Assembly (NCBI GenBank): GCA_965207585.1 | Contig: CBDBMT010000003.1 | Span: forward strand, 3,596,001-3,660,000 | From: Bin87 sp965207585 | GTDB lineage: Bacteria > Chloroflexota > Dehalococcoidia > Lucifugimonadales > UBA3495 | Reading direction: 5' to 3' | Length of the DNA stretch: 64,000 bases | Part shown: positions 42,811 through 51,077 of the stretch, one piece after another | Layout of the letters: each line of letters opens with the position of its first letter | Numbering within the stretch: the first letter of the stretch is position 1 | The notes under the pieces: generated by a model | What the model was told of the DNA's origin: nothing | The model's input: only the letters and a program-made list of their open reading frames with translations | Databases searched by the model: none | Position numbers and translations under genes: made by a program

Positions 42811-43614
42811 ATGGAAAAGGGAGACACCATCATCAATATCGGGCCGGTGGACGTAGCGTTGTCCTACCGTAAGGAGATCATGCCTGACCAGGGCCTGATG
42901 GTCCAGGTTTTCGGCGACGTTGACGGCCACGACACCGAGATTTTGCGGTTCGACTGCTTTGACCAGGACCCGCACTACCACTACGGGCCGGAGAACATGA
43001 ACATCCGGCTGCACATGGACAAGACCACCGTCGGCACCCCTCTGGGCTGGACGCTGAAAAACATCCGGACGAACCTGCCCGCGATGGTCCGCCGAGCCGG
43101 GTACGACGATTTGGCGTCCGCCGTAGAGATGAACGGCATCGACGAGAACAAGATGGATGAGGTCGAGGCTTGCGCGTTGGGCAAGGCGCGCGACGAGCGG
43201 CGCACCGTCACGCACTTCCGCGGCGACCACATCTACGAGGCCGGCAACATCCGCTTCGGCGTCGAGTTCCGCTCCAACATCGGCGCGGCCAACGACCGCG
43301 GCGTGGCCATCCACGTGCTGACCGATCATCTTGGGCAGGAGTTCGAGCTGCTGGCCTTCGACTGCTTCGAGATTGCGCCGCACTACCACTACGGCCCGCG
43401 CAACCAGGACGTGCGGATCTACTGGGACGTGACCACCAGCGGCAACACCCTGGCCTGGACTCTGGATCAGTTCAAGTCCGGCAACCTGGCCAGCATGATC
43501 GACCGCGCCGGCTACCCCACCGTGGCCGCCGGCCTCGACAATGACCTGGTGCAGGCCGTAATTCCGGCGATGGAAGAGAAGGCTTGGGCCCTGGTTGGCA
43601 CGAACCAACAGTAA
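42811..43614 (+). CDS. Internally duplicated PHYHYGP-motif protein of unknown function
   Basis: 267 residues with GAGGAGG seven bases before the ATG. Two repeats of about 90-100 residues share LxFDCFxxxPHYHYGPxN, then RxxxDxTTxGxxLxWTL, then LxxMxxRAGY. They lie near residues 12-105 and 150-245 and are joined by a charged linker. The four His in each HYHYG pair with Asp/Cys would suit a metal site, but that is guesswork. No signal peptide. Single gene with its own promoter and a terminator behind, so it is likely a real, independently expressed function. Confidence 0.8.
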   Translation: MEKGDTIINIGPVDVALSYRKEIMPDQGLMVQVFGDVDGHDTEILRFDCFDQDPHYHYGPENMNIRLHMDKTTVGTPLGWTLKNIRTNLPAMVRRAGYDDLASAVEMNGIDENKMDEVEACALGKARDERRTVTHFRGDHIYEAGNIRFGVEFRSNIGAANDRGVAIHVLTDHLGQEFELLAFDCFEIAPHYHYGPRNQDVRIYWDVTTSGNTLAWTLDQFKSGNLASMIDRAGYPTVAAGLDNDLVQAVIPAMEEKAWALVGTNQQ

Positions 43615-43625
43615 TCGATCCAATT

Positions 43626-43685
43626 CAGGGACGGATGATCGTCCCTGCAGGTGAGATGCTTGGGGGCGGGTTCAGAACCCGCCCC
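43626..43685. terminator. Two hairpins between convergent genes
   Basis: First hairpin: 8-bp arms at 43626-43633 and 43640-43647. Second: 10-bp arms GGGGCGGGTT / AACCCGCCCC at 43663-43672 and 43676-43685, with a CAG loop. They lie between convergent genes and probably stop transcription from both sides. Confidence 0.6.
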
Positions 43686-43716
43686 TGACTTTGTAAATGG
43701 GTGGAACGAGGGCAGC

Positions 43717-44514
43717 TTACATCATGGTGTAGCCGCCGGAGACGCTGAGGGTCTGCCCGGTAATGAAGCTGGCGGCATCGGAAGCCAGGAAAACCACCGC
43801 GTTGGCAACCTCCTGGGCGGATCCGATCCGACGCAGCGGATAGGCGCGCTTCACGCGCTCCAGCACCTCGTCGGTGAACAGGTCCTGCATTCCCTGGCTC
43901 CACATGCTCTCCGAGCCGGCCACCTCGGACTGATCGGGAACCACCAGGCCGGGGCAGACCATGTTGAACCGGAGGCCATGGCGTCCGGTCTCACGGGCCA
44001 GGGACTTGCTCAGGGCGATAACGCCGGCCTTGCAGGCGGAGTAAACGGCCTCGCGGTACTCGCCCATCCTGCCGGCGTCGCTGCTGATGCTGACCACCGC
44101 GCCGGATTGTCGCTCGATCATGTGCGGGAGGACGGCGTGTATGCAGTTGATGGCGCCCCAGAGGTTGACGTCTACTTCCTTGACGTGTTCTTCCCGCGAT
44201 TTGTCCATGAAAAGGCGGTCGATGGTCCAGCCAACATTGTTGACAAGGACGTCCACGCTGCCCAGACGGTCGATGGCCTCCGACATCATGGCAGCGGTGC
44301 GGGCCTGGTCGGTCACGTCAGCATCCACCACGATGGCCGAAGCTCCGGATTCGAGGGCCTCGACCTCGGCGACAACGCGCTTGCCGGCGGCATGGTTCAA
44401 CTCCGCGATGGCGATGTTGGAGCCCTCTGCGGCAAATGCGAGCACAATCGCCCGGCCGATATTGTTGCCGCCGCCGGTCACCAGCACGTTCTTGCCTTTC
44501 AGTCCAAGTTCCAA
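43717..44514 (-). CDS. SDR-family oxidoreductase (BadH-like)
   Basis: 265 residues. TTG start with GAGG seven bases upstream. TGGGNNIGRA binds the nucleotide, VNNVGW is the structural motif, ISSDAG holds the Ser, and Tyr-Lys is in YSACKAG. C-terminal tail ITGQTLSVSGGYTMM. Closest in pattern to 2-hydroxycyclohexanecarboxyl-CoA dehydrogenase and similar acyl-CoA pathway SDRs. Its start overlaps the stop of the RNase H-like gene by 16 bases. Confidence 0.88.
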   Translation of the reverse strand: MELGLKGKNVLVTGGGNNIGRAIVLAFAAEGSNIAIAELNHAAGKRVVAEVEALESGASAIVVDADVTDQARTAAMMSEAIDRLGSVDVLVNNVGWTIDRLFMDKSREEHVKEVDVNLWGAINCIHAVLPHMIERQSGAVVSISSDAGRMGEYREAVYSACKAGVIALSKSLARETGRHGLRFNMVCPGLVVPDQSEVAGSESMWSQGMQDLFTDEVLERVKRAYPLRRIGSAQEVANAVVFLASDAASFITGQTLSVSGGYTMM

Positions 44515-44999
44515 CTTTCATCCTCCAATATATTCCGCAGGACGCGCAGGTTTTCCACGTCCTCGCGGTTGTACTCAAGCAGCATATCCAAAGCGTCGCG
44601 GTTATTTTCGCGACGGTACTTGTCCCACAGCAATACCGCATCGTATCCGGCCATATCCGGCAGATTGCGCGCTATGCCCAGGGCCTTCTCGATTGCCTTT
44701 AATCCGCCCTTCAGTCCGGCGCGACGGGACTCACGCATGAGATCCCGGTGCTCATACCGGCGGCGGAGGTCCACGCCGGGTTTCCAGGCGAGAAACGGCA
44801 GGTCGAAGCTGGCGCCGTTGAAAGTGTAGATGGTGGTGACGCCTTCCAGCACATGCAGCACGGCGTCCGCGGTGATGCCATTCCCAACCAACTGCGTGGT
44901 CGTCCAGTCGCCGGGAAAATCCACGGCGATGCCAACGACAGTGGGGTAAGAGCGACCACCGATGAAGCCGGTGGTCTCGATGTCCAGGTAGGCGTCCAA
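44499..44999 (-). CDS. RNase H-like 3'-5' exonuclease domain protein (YprB type)
   Basis: 166 residues. The DEDD-type pattern is complete: YLDIETTG (Asp/Glu), YTFNGASFDLPFL (Asp), HRDLM and the C-terminal LLEYNREDVENL (Asp). The stand-alone domain, without the TPR or helicase parts of YprB, is common. TTG start, nine bases after the purH stop. It probably trims RNA or DNA; physiological substrate unknown. Confidence 0.85.
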   Translation of the reverse strand: MDAYLDIETTGFIGGRSYPTVVGIAVDFPGDWTTTQLVGNGITADAVLHVLEGVTTIYTFNGASFDLPFLAWKPGVDLRRRYEHRDLMRESRRAGLKGGLKAIEKALGIARNLPDMAGYDAVLLWDKYRRENNRDALDMLLEYNREDVENLRVLRNILEDESWNLD

Positions 45000-45008
45000 A
45001 GGGGGCGG

Positions 45009-46547
45009 TCAGTGACGGAAGTGACGAACGCCGGTGAACACCATAGCGATGCCGGCCTCATTGGCAGCGGCAATCACCTCGTCATCGCGAATGGACCCGC
45101 CAGGCTGGACAATGGCGGTGATGCCAGCCTCGGCCGCGAGCTCGATGTTGTCAGGGAAGGGGAAGAAAGCGTCGGAAGCCAGCACGCACCCCGCCGCCTT
45201 GTCGCCCGCCGCGCGCTGCGACAGGTGGACGCTGACCACGCGGTTGGGTTGCCCCGCGCCCATGCCTACCAGGGTCCGGTCCTTCACGAAGGCGATGGCG
45301 TTGGACTTGATGTGCTTCACCGCTTTCCAGGCGAATGCGAGATCGGCCAATTCGGTTGGGGTTGGCGCACGCTCGGTAGCAGTAGCCCAGGCTCCGGGAT
45401 CTTCGTCGATGACGTCGGGGGTCTGCACAAGGACGCCGCCACTGAGCGGGCGAACGTCGTAGTGTGCCGAACCGGCGGGCCCGGCAACCGGATCCACCGT
45501 CAGGATGCGCAGGTTGCGTTTTCGCCGCAGGATCTCCAGGGCCTCGTCATCGTAGCCGGGGGCGATGACCACTTCGTAGAATACGGGATCCATGGCCTGG
45601 GCAGCCGCGGCGGTGACGCTGCGATTGAACCCGACGATGCCACCGAAGGCGGACACCGAGTCACCCTCATACGCCAGTTCATAGGCTTGGGCGACGTCGT
45701 CCCGTGAGGCGAGGCCGCAGGGGTTAGCGTGCTTGATCACACAGACCGACGCGTCGGCGTAATCGCTGACCGTGCGCCAGGCGGCGTCGGCGTCCATCAG
45801 GTTATTGAATGACAGTTCACGTCCGTGCAGTTGCCTCGCGCGTGCGAGGCCACCCTCGCCGCCGCTGGCCGGGACGTACAGCGCGCCCCGCTGGTGCGGG
45901 TTCTCGCCATAGCGCAGGCTGGAGACGCGGGTGAGGCCGATGGTCACCTGCTGCGGCATCTCATCTTCGGCAGTGGGATCATTGGCCAGGTAGTCGGCCA
46001 CGGCGGCGTCATACACCGCGACGTGCTGGAAGGCCTTGGCGGCCAAGGCGCGCCGCTGTGTGGCGTCAAGACCGGGACCGGACAATGCTGCGGCGACCCA
46101 ATCGTAATCCGACGGGTCGACGACGACAGCAACAGACGGGAAGTTCTTGGCCGCGGCCCGCAGCATCGTGGGGCCGCCGATGTCGATGTTTTCCAGGGCG
46201 TCGTCCAGCGTGACATCGGGCCCGCTGACGGTTTCCACGAAGGGATAGAGGTTGACGACCACCACGTCGATTGGACCGATGCCGTGCTGTTCCAGTTCCG
46301 CCATGTGCGCGGGAGAATCGCGGCGGGCCAGCAGCCCACCGTGTATCACCGGGTGCAAGGTCTTGACGCGGCCCTCGAGGATCTCGGGCGAGCCGGTGAC
46401 GTCGGATACCTGAGTGACGGGAACGCCGGCGTCGGCGATGCTCCGGTGGGTGCCGCCGGTGCTGATCAGTTCATAGCCGGCGTCGACGAGGGACTTGCCG
46501 AACTCCTCGATGCCGGTCTTGTCGAATACGCTGAGTAATGCTTTCAA
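45009..46547 (-). CDS. purH: Bifunctional AICAR transformylase/IMP cyclohydrolase
   Basis: Last two steps to IMP. 512 residues, full length. The N-terminal MGS-type cyclohydrolase domain has LLSVFDKTGIEEFGKSL, ELISTGGT, and VKTLHPVIHGGLLARRD. The transformylase domain has SLRYGENPHQRGALY, ELSFNNLMDADAAW, CVIKHANPCG, SDAFFPFPDN, and ends GIAMVFTGVRHFRH. TTG start. Third purine gene of the second cluster. Confidence 0.96.
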   Translation of the reverse strand: MKALLSVFDKTGIEEFGKSLVDAGYELISTGGTHRSIADAGVPVTQVSDVTGSPEILEGRVKTLHPVIHGGLLARRDSPAHMAELEQHGIGPIDVVVVNLYPFVETVSGPDVTLDDALENIDIGGPTMLRAAAKNFPSVAVVVDPSDYDWVAAALSGPGLDATQRRALAAKAFQHVAVYDAAVADYLANDPTAEDEMPQQVTIGLTRVSSLRYGENPHQRGALYVPASGGEGGLARARQLHGRELSFNNLMDADAAWRTVSDYADASVCVIKHANPCGLASRDDVAQAYELAYEGDSVSAFGGIVGFNRSVTAAAAQAMDPVFYEVVIAPGYDDEALEILRRKRNLRILTVDPVAGPAGSAHYDVRPLSGGVLVQTPDVIDEDPGAWATATERAPTPTELADLAFAWKAVKHIKSNAIAFVKDRTLVGMGAGQPNRVVSVHLSQRAAGDKAAGCVLASDAFFPFPDNIELAAEAGITAIVQPGGSIRDDEVIAAANEAGIAMVFTGVRHFRH

Positions 46548-46583
46548 CTTGGGTGATTGCTCCTGTTGAATACGGTTCGAACG

Positions 46584-46835
46584 CTAGATTGCCCCGCCGC
46601 CTCCGTCGAAGCCGCCGAAACCACCGCCCCCATCACTATGATGGTGGAAATGACCCGCGTCACCGGGATGGTTCATCTGGCCGGGATCCATCGGCGTGGC
46701 GGAGTGGTGGCTACCGTACCAGATCAGGCCCAGGGGACCCCAGGCCCACCAGGGACGCATGACGTCAAGCACGGGCTCGGATTTGTCAGCGGTGTTATTG
46801 CGGGCATTGCGGCCAAACGGGTTTTTCAGATTCAT
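46584..46835 (-). CDS. Small Gly/His-rich hypothetical protein in the purine cluster
   Basis: 83 residues. GGAGG five bases before the ATG decided the start. The N-terminal half is charged, followed by a WWAWGPLGLIWYG hydrophobic patch, and the C-terminal half is rich in His and Gly (HFHHHSDGGGGFGGFDGGGG). Could be membrane-associated and metal-binding. It sits between purM and purH in the same direction. No family recognised. Confidence 0.6.
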   Translation of the reverse strand: MNLKNPFGRNARNNTADKSEPVLDVMRPWWAWGPLGLIWYGSHHSATPMDPGQMNHPGDAGHFHHHSDGGGGFGGFDGGGGAI

Positions 46836-46877
46836 GACGACCTCCAACTTCTTCCCTGTCGAATAATCCGAGTTCGA

Positions 46878-47930
46878 CTAGACCGACCGAAAAACGACCC
46901 GGCTCGGACCGGAGCTCTCGACAATCTCACCAACGTCCAGCGCGTCCGGCACACCAACTAGCAGATCCGGCGCGCGCTCCGGATCGCACACGGCGACCAT
47001 GCCGAGCCCCATGTTGAACACGCGGTACATCTCTTCGTCGCTGATCCGGCCCGACCGTTGAATTGCGCCGAATATGGGCGGGATGGCCCAGGCTCCAATA
47101 TGAAACTCGGCGGTTACGCCCGGCGGCAGGGATGCGGGCATCTTTCCGGGAAGGCCGCCGCCGGTGATATGACACAACGTCTTGATGCTGCCCAGGTGAG
47201 GTTCCAGCAGCGGGTAGTAGGCGCGGTGCCGCACCATCAACTCGTCGCCCAAGTTGCGGGTCAGGCCCGGGCAGGGGCAGAACAGGACATCGGGATCATC
47301 ATCGGTGTTGAAAACCCGCCGCACCAGCGAAAACCCGTTGGTGTGCACCCCGCTGGAAGGAATACCGATGAGTCGGTCGCCGGGGACGACGCGGCTACTG
47401 TCCAGCAGTTTGTCCCGCTCGGCCACGCCCACCACGAAACCGGCGAGGTCGAAGTCGGCGTCGGCATACACACCGGGGAGCTGAGCGGTTTCACCGCCGA
47501 TCAAAGCACAGCCGGCCTCCCGGCAGCCCCAGACCATGCCCCGCATCAGCATTTCCATTCGATGCTCGTCAAACGCGCTGAAGGACATGTAGTCCAGGAA
47601 GAAAAGCGGCCGCGCGCCCTTGGTGAGGATGTCGTTGACGTTGAGGGTTACCAAGTCCTGACCGACGCCCTCAAAATGCCCCAGCTGGGCCGCGATCTTG
47701 AGTTTAGTGCCCACGCCGTCGGCGCTGGCAACTAGCACGGGATCCCGGTAACCGCTCAGGGCGAACAGCCCGGCAAAACCGCCGCTGCTGTCCAGCACCT
47801 CCGGCCCGTGGGTTATGGCGGCAAAGGCTTTGATCCGATCTTTCAGGCCGTCCATGGCGTCCAAAGCGACTCCGGCGGCCTCATACTCACCGGACGCAGG
47901 AAAGGCCGCGCCAACCTCGCCAGTGGTCAT
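46878..47930 (-). CDS. purM: Phosphoribosylformylglycinamidine cyclo-ligase
   Basis: AIR synthetase, 350 residues. ASADGVGTKLKIA, DLVTLNVNDILTKGARPLFFLDYMS, GCALIGGETAQLPGVY, PSSGVHTNGFSLVR, HITGGGLPGK and FNMGLGMVAVC match the family. The ATG overlaps the purF stop (TGATG), showing translational coupling. Confidence 0.96.
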   Translation of the reverse strand: MTTGEVGAAFPASGEYEAAGVALDAMDGLKDRIKAFAAITHGPEVLDSSGGFAGLFALSGYRDPVLVASADGVGTKLKIAAQLGHFEGVGQDLVTLNVNDILTKGARPLFFLDYMSFSAFDEHRMEMLMRGMVWGCREAGCALIGGETAQLPGVYADADFDLAGFVVGVAERDKLLDSSRVVPGDRLIGIPSSGVHTNGFSLVRRVFNTDDDPDVLFCPCPGLTRNLGDELMVRHRAYYPLLEPHLGSIKTLCHITGGGLPGKMPASLPPGVTAEFHIGAWAIPPIFGAIQRSGRISDEEMYRVFNMGLGMVAVCDPERAPDLLVGVPDALDVGEIVESSGPSRVVFRSV

Positions 47931-49378
47931 CAGGCGGTGGCCTGTTCCAGGGTCTGCTTGGTCAGTTCCAGCTGCACGGGAACCGGATAGTTGCCGGTGA
48001 AGCAGGCGTCGCAGAACCCGCCCTGCTGACCGTGCACCAAATCCATCAAACCGCGCACGCTGAGGTAACCCAGGGAGTCCGCGCCGGTCAAATCGCGGAT
48101 CTCGGGGATGGTCATGTTGGCGGCGATCAGTTCCTGCCGCGTCGCCATGTCCACGCCGAGGTAGCAGGGGTGCTTGATGGGTGGAGCGCACACGCGCAGG
48201 TGGATTTCCGTGGCTCCCGCGCGACGCAGCAGATCCACGACATGCGGGGTGGTGGTGCCGCGGACGATACTGTCGTCCACGACGACGAGACGCTTGCCGG
48301 CAAGGACCGCAGGCATTGGATTGAACTTCTGGCGGACGCCCCGGTCCCGCCGCTGCTGTTCCGGTTCGATGAAAGTGCGCCCAACGTATCGGTTGCGAAC
48401 CAACCCGTTGGCGAAGGGGATGCCCGATTCGCGGGCGTAGCCAACAGCGGCGGAAGTGGAAGAGTCGGGAATACCTATCACCAGGTCGGCGTCGACGGGA
48501 TGTTCCCGCGCCAACCGGGCTCCCATCTCCTCCCGGACGGTGTGCATGAGCCGGTTGTCCATTACGCTGTCCGGCCTGGCGAAGTAGATCCACTCAAAGA
48601 CGCACAGCGCACGGCTGCGGCGGGCGGAGTCTCCGTATATCGCACTCTCAACGCCGCGGCCGGTTATGACAACCACCTCGCCGGGTTCCAGTTCCCGGGT
48701 GAACTCCGCCTGCATGTGGTCCAATGCGCAGGTTTCCGAGGCGACTACCCAGCCGTTTTCGAGGCGGCCCAGGCACAGGGGCCGGATGCCCAGGGGATCG
48801 CGAACCGCTATGACCGCGTCGGGAGTCAGCAGCGTCAGCGAGAATGCCCCTTGCATCCGGGCCATGGCGTGGAAAACCCTCTCGGGCCAGGTTTTGCCCG
48901 GAGCGTTGGCCAGCAGGTGAGCGATGACCTCGCTGTCGGTGCTGGTCTCGAATACGGAACCCCACTGGGACTGAACCTGCTCGCGCAACTGCCTGGAGTT
49001 GATGATGTTTCCGTTGTGGGCAACCGCCAGCGGGCCGTTCAATCCGTCGACGAGCAGCGGCTGGGCGTTGGCGCTGCGGCTGGCCCCGGTGGTCGAGTAC
49101 CGGGTGTGACCGATGGCCATCTCCCCGCCGATGCCGTCAATGTCGCCATCGCGAAAGGCTTCCGAGACCAACCCCATACCGGTGTGCACCTTGATCCGGC
49201 CCTGGTCGACGGCGGCGACCCCGGCCGACTCCTGGCCCCGATGCTGCAATGCGAACAGGCCGATAGAGGCAATCGTGGCGCTGTGCGAACCCGGCGCGTA
49301 CACGCCCACCACACCACACTCCTCGCGAGGGTGATCCAAGGGGTCTGACCCTGCCCAGGCTATCGGCTGCAAATCCAT
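47930..49378 (-). CDS. purF: Amidophosphoribosyltransferase
   Basis: First committed step of purine synthesis. 482 residues. The N-terminal nucleophile Cys lies after a 20-residue propeptide (EE-CGVVGVYA), as in the B. subtilis type, and C-terminal Cys residues expected for the [4Fe-4S] cluster are present (CAPPIKHPCY, FCDACF). The PRPP-binding motif is VVVDDSIVRGTT. It heads the second purine cluster purF-purM-x-purH. Confidence 0.97.
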   Translation of the reverse strand: MDLQPIAWAGSDPLDHPREECGVVGVYAPGSHSATIASIGLFALQHRGQESAGVAAVDQGRIKVHTGMGLVSEAFRDGDIDGIGGEMAIGHTRYSTTGASRSANAQPLLVDGLNGPLAVAHNGNIINSRQLREQVQSQWGSVFETSTDSEVIAHLLANAPGKTWPERVFHAMARMQGAFSLTLLTPDAVIAVRDPLGIRPLCLGRLENGWVVASETCALDHMQAEFTRELEPGEVVVITGRGVESAIYGDSARRSRALCVFEWIYFARPDSVMDNRLMHTVREEMGARLAREHPVDADLVIGIPDSSTSAAVGYARESGIPFANGLVRNRYVGRTFIEPEQQRRDRGVRQKFNPMPAVLAGKRLVVVDDSIVRGTTTPHVVDLLRRAGATEIHLRVCAPPIKHPCYLGVDMATRQELIAANMTIPEIRDLTGADSLGYLSVRGLMDLVHGQQGGFCDACFTGNYPVPVQLELTKQTLEQATA

Positions 49379-49467
49379 GGTTGCATTCTATGTGGCAGCC
49401 GGAAGCGGGTCAACGAAAACGCCGCCGACAATACAACCAAAACCCCGACAATGGGTACTCAGCCGGC

Positions 49468-50217
49468 TCAATCCCGCTCGGGAATAATCTGAACCTTGCG
49501 GGCGTCGCCGTACCCGACGCTTTCGGTGCGGATACCCTCGCGCTCGCCCAAATAGAGGTGGATCACCCGGCGGTCGGCGGGAGCCATGGGCTCCAGCGTG
49601 ATGCTCCGGCCGGTCTGCGCGACGCGATCCGCGACCCGATCAGCCATTTCACGAAGAGAGTCCTCGCGTCGCTGACGGTACTGCTCGACGTCCAGCGAAA
49701 CGCGAACGTCCTCATCGTATTGCTGGCGCACAATGCTCTGGACAATAAACTGGAGCGAATGCAGGGTGTTCCCGCGTCGGCCAATCAAGAGCCCGGAGTC
49801 GGGGCCGTTGATGTCGATAACGGGGCCGCCGGCCAACTCGTCCTGCTCAGAGCGCAGGGTCACGTCAACATCGGCGCCCACTGCGGTGAGGATGCGCTGG
49901 ACCGCCTGGACGGCGGTCCCGGCGGGAGTGTCCGCAGCAATAACTTGAACCGGCGCCGGCTCGTCGGCCGGGTCCGGCTCATCTATCAATTCAGGTTCGC
50001 CCGCCGCGCCCTGGTCCGCATCGGGTTGGACGCTCTCCGGCGCAGCGCCGATGCGGGTCACGCGGACCTCGGCCAATTCGCCGCCAATACCGAGGAATCC
50101 CTGGCGACCCCTATTTAGTATTTCGACCTCTACCTCGCTGCGGTCGGCGCCGAGAGCTGCGAGCGCCTGCTCTTCGGCCTCTTCGACGGTTCTCCCGGTT
50201 TGAACTATCTGATTCAT
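49468..50217 (-). CDS. jag: Jag/KhpB-type KH-R3H RNA-binding protein
   Basis: 249 residues. The Jag N-terminal domain (VQTGRTVEEAEEQALAALG, RGRQGFLGIGG) is followed by an acidic linker, a KH domain (INGPDSGLLIGRRGNTLHSLQFIV) and an R3H domain (APADRRVIHLYL). It binds RNA and, in other bacteria, affects cell elongation and division. AGGAG lies about nine bases before the ATG. The first 107 bases overlap the end of yidC in another frame. Confidence 0.93.
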   Translation of the reverse strand: MNQIVQTGRTVEEAEEQALAALGADRSEVEVEILNRGRQGFLGIGGELAEVRVTRIGAAPESVQPDADQGAAGEPELIDEPDPADEPAPVQVIAADTPAGTAVQAVQRILTAVGADVDVTLRSEQDELAGGPVIDINGPDSGLLIGRRGNTLHSLQFIVQSIVRQQYDEDVRVSLDVEQYRQRREDSLREMADRVADRVAQTGRSITLEPMAPADRRVIHLYLGEREGIRTESVGYGDARKVQIIPERD

Positions 50218-51040
50218 CGGAACTACTCTCCTGCGGTTCGGGAGCCGGAACGACCGGCGCGGTATCTTCCGCGTCCTGCCCGCGTCGCGGGAACAGCGGG
50301 AACAAGGGCCCCCAACCGGTGATGAAATACTGGATCGCGATGCCGATGAGGTTGGAAACCACCCAGTAGAGGGGCAGTCCGCTGGGCCAGCCCAGGGAGA
50401 ATGCTCCCAGGAAGATGGGCATCATCCACAACATCATCGTCTGGCTGGACTGTTGACGCGGATCCGGAGACGGCATCTGCGTCATTTTCTGCTGCACCCA
50501 GGTGGTGACGGCCACCAGGATCGGCATAACGATGGGCGACGGGTCCGGCCGGCTCAGGTCGAGCCAGAGGAAAGTGTTGTTGACCGGCGCCGCTGAATGG
50601 ATTGGGACAAAGCTGATCCATGGGTACAGCTTATCGGAAAGGTTGACCAGGTCTTCCGGGTTGTTGAACAGGGTGAGGATCAACACCCGGAACAGGCCGA
50701 TCAGGATGGGCATCTGGACAATCAACGGGCCCAGGCAGCCAATGGGATTGACACCGCTCTCGCGGTACAGCCGCATGGTCTCCTGGGAGATCCGCTGGCG
50801 GTCGCCCTCGTAGCGTTGCTGGATTTCCCGGACTCGAGGCTGCATGGCGGTCATCGCGCGCATCTGCCGCAGCTGCTTGATGGTCAGGGGAATGGTCACC
50901 ACGCGCACCAGCACGGTGAACGCGATGATGGCGACGCCCATCTGGTAGAAGCACAGCACGTACAACACCAGCAGGGTGTTGAGCATCGGCCGGATGATCA
51001 CCTCGTTCCAGAGGAGGATGAATATGGAGAAAAATTCCAC
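50111..51040 (-). CDS. yidC: Membrane protein insertase YidC/Oxa1
   Basis: 309 residues. GTG start with AGGAA upstream. The first transmembrane segments contain VLVRVVTIPLTIKQLRQMRAM, where the Arg matches the conserved hydrophilic groove residue; later GLPLYWVVSNLIGIAIQYF is the family's last helix. Short form without the large periplasmic domain, as in Gram-positive-like bacteria. An unusual Ser/Arg-rich tail of about 40 residues (ending RGRGRNTK) is encoded over the start of jag. The basic tail may bind ribosomes. Confidence 0.94.
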   Translation of the reverse strand: MEFFSIFILLWNEVIIRPMLNTLLVLYVLCFYQMGVAIIAFTVLVRVVTIPLTIKQLRQMRAMTAMQPRVREIQQRYEGDRQRISQETMRLYRESGVNPIGCLGPLIVQMPILIGLFRVLILTLFNNPEDLVNLSDKLYPWISFVPIHSAAPVNNTFLWLDLSRPDPSPIVMPILVAVTTWVQQKMTQMPSPDPRQQSSQTMMLWMMPIFLGAFSLGWPSGLPLYWVVSNLIGIAIQYFITGWGPLFPLFPRRGQDAEDTAPVVPAPEPQESSSDESDSSNRENRRRGRRAGARSSRRRPQRGRGRNTK

Positions 51041-51077
51041 TTATTCCTGCCTGTCGCCGGTCAGCAGCTTCGGGTTC

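Noticed and set aside
42036..42872. Plus-strand frame opposite the SprT-like gene reaching into the next gene
   Set aside because: Overlaps the intact HExxH protease gene on the other strand and has no family features.
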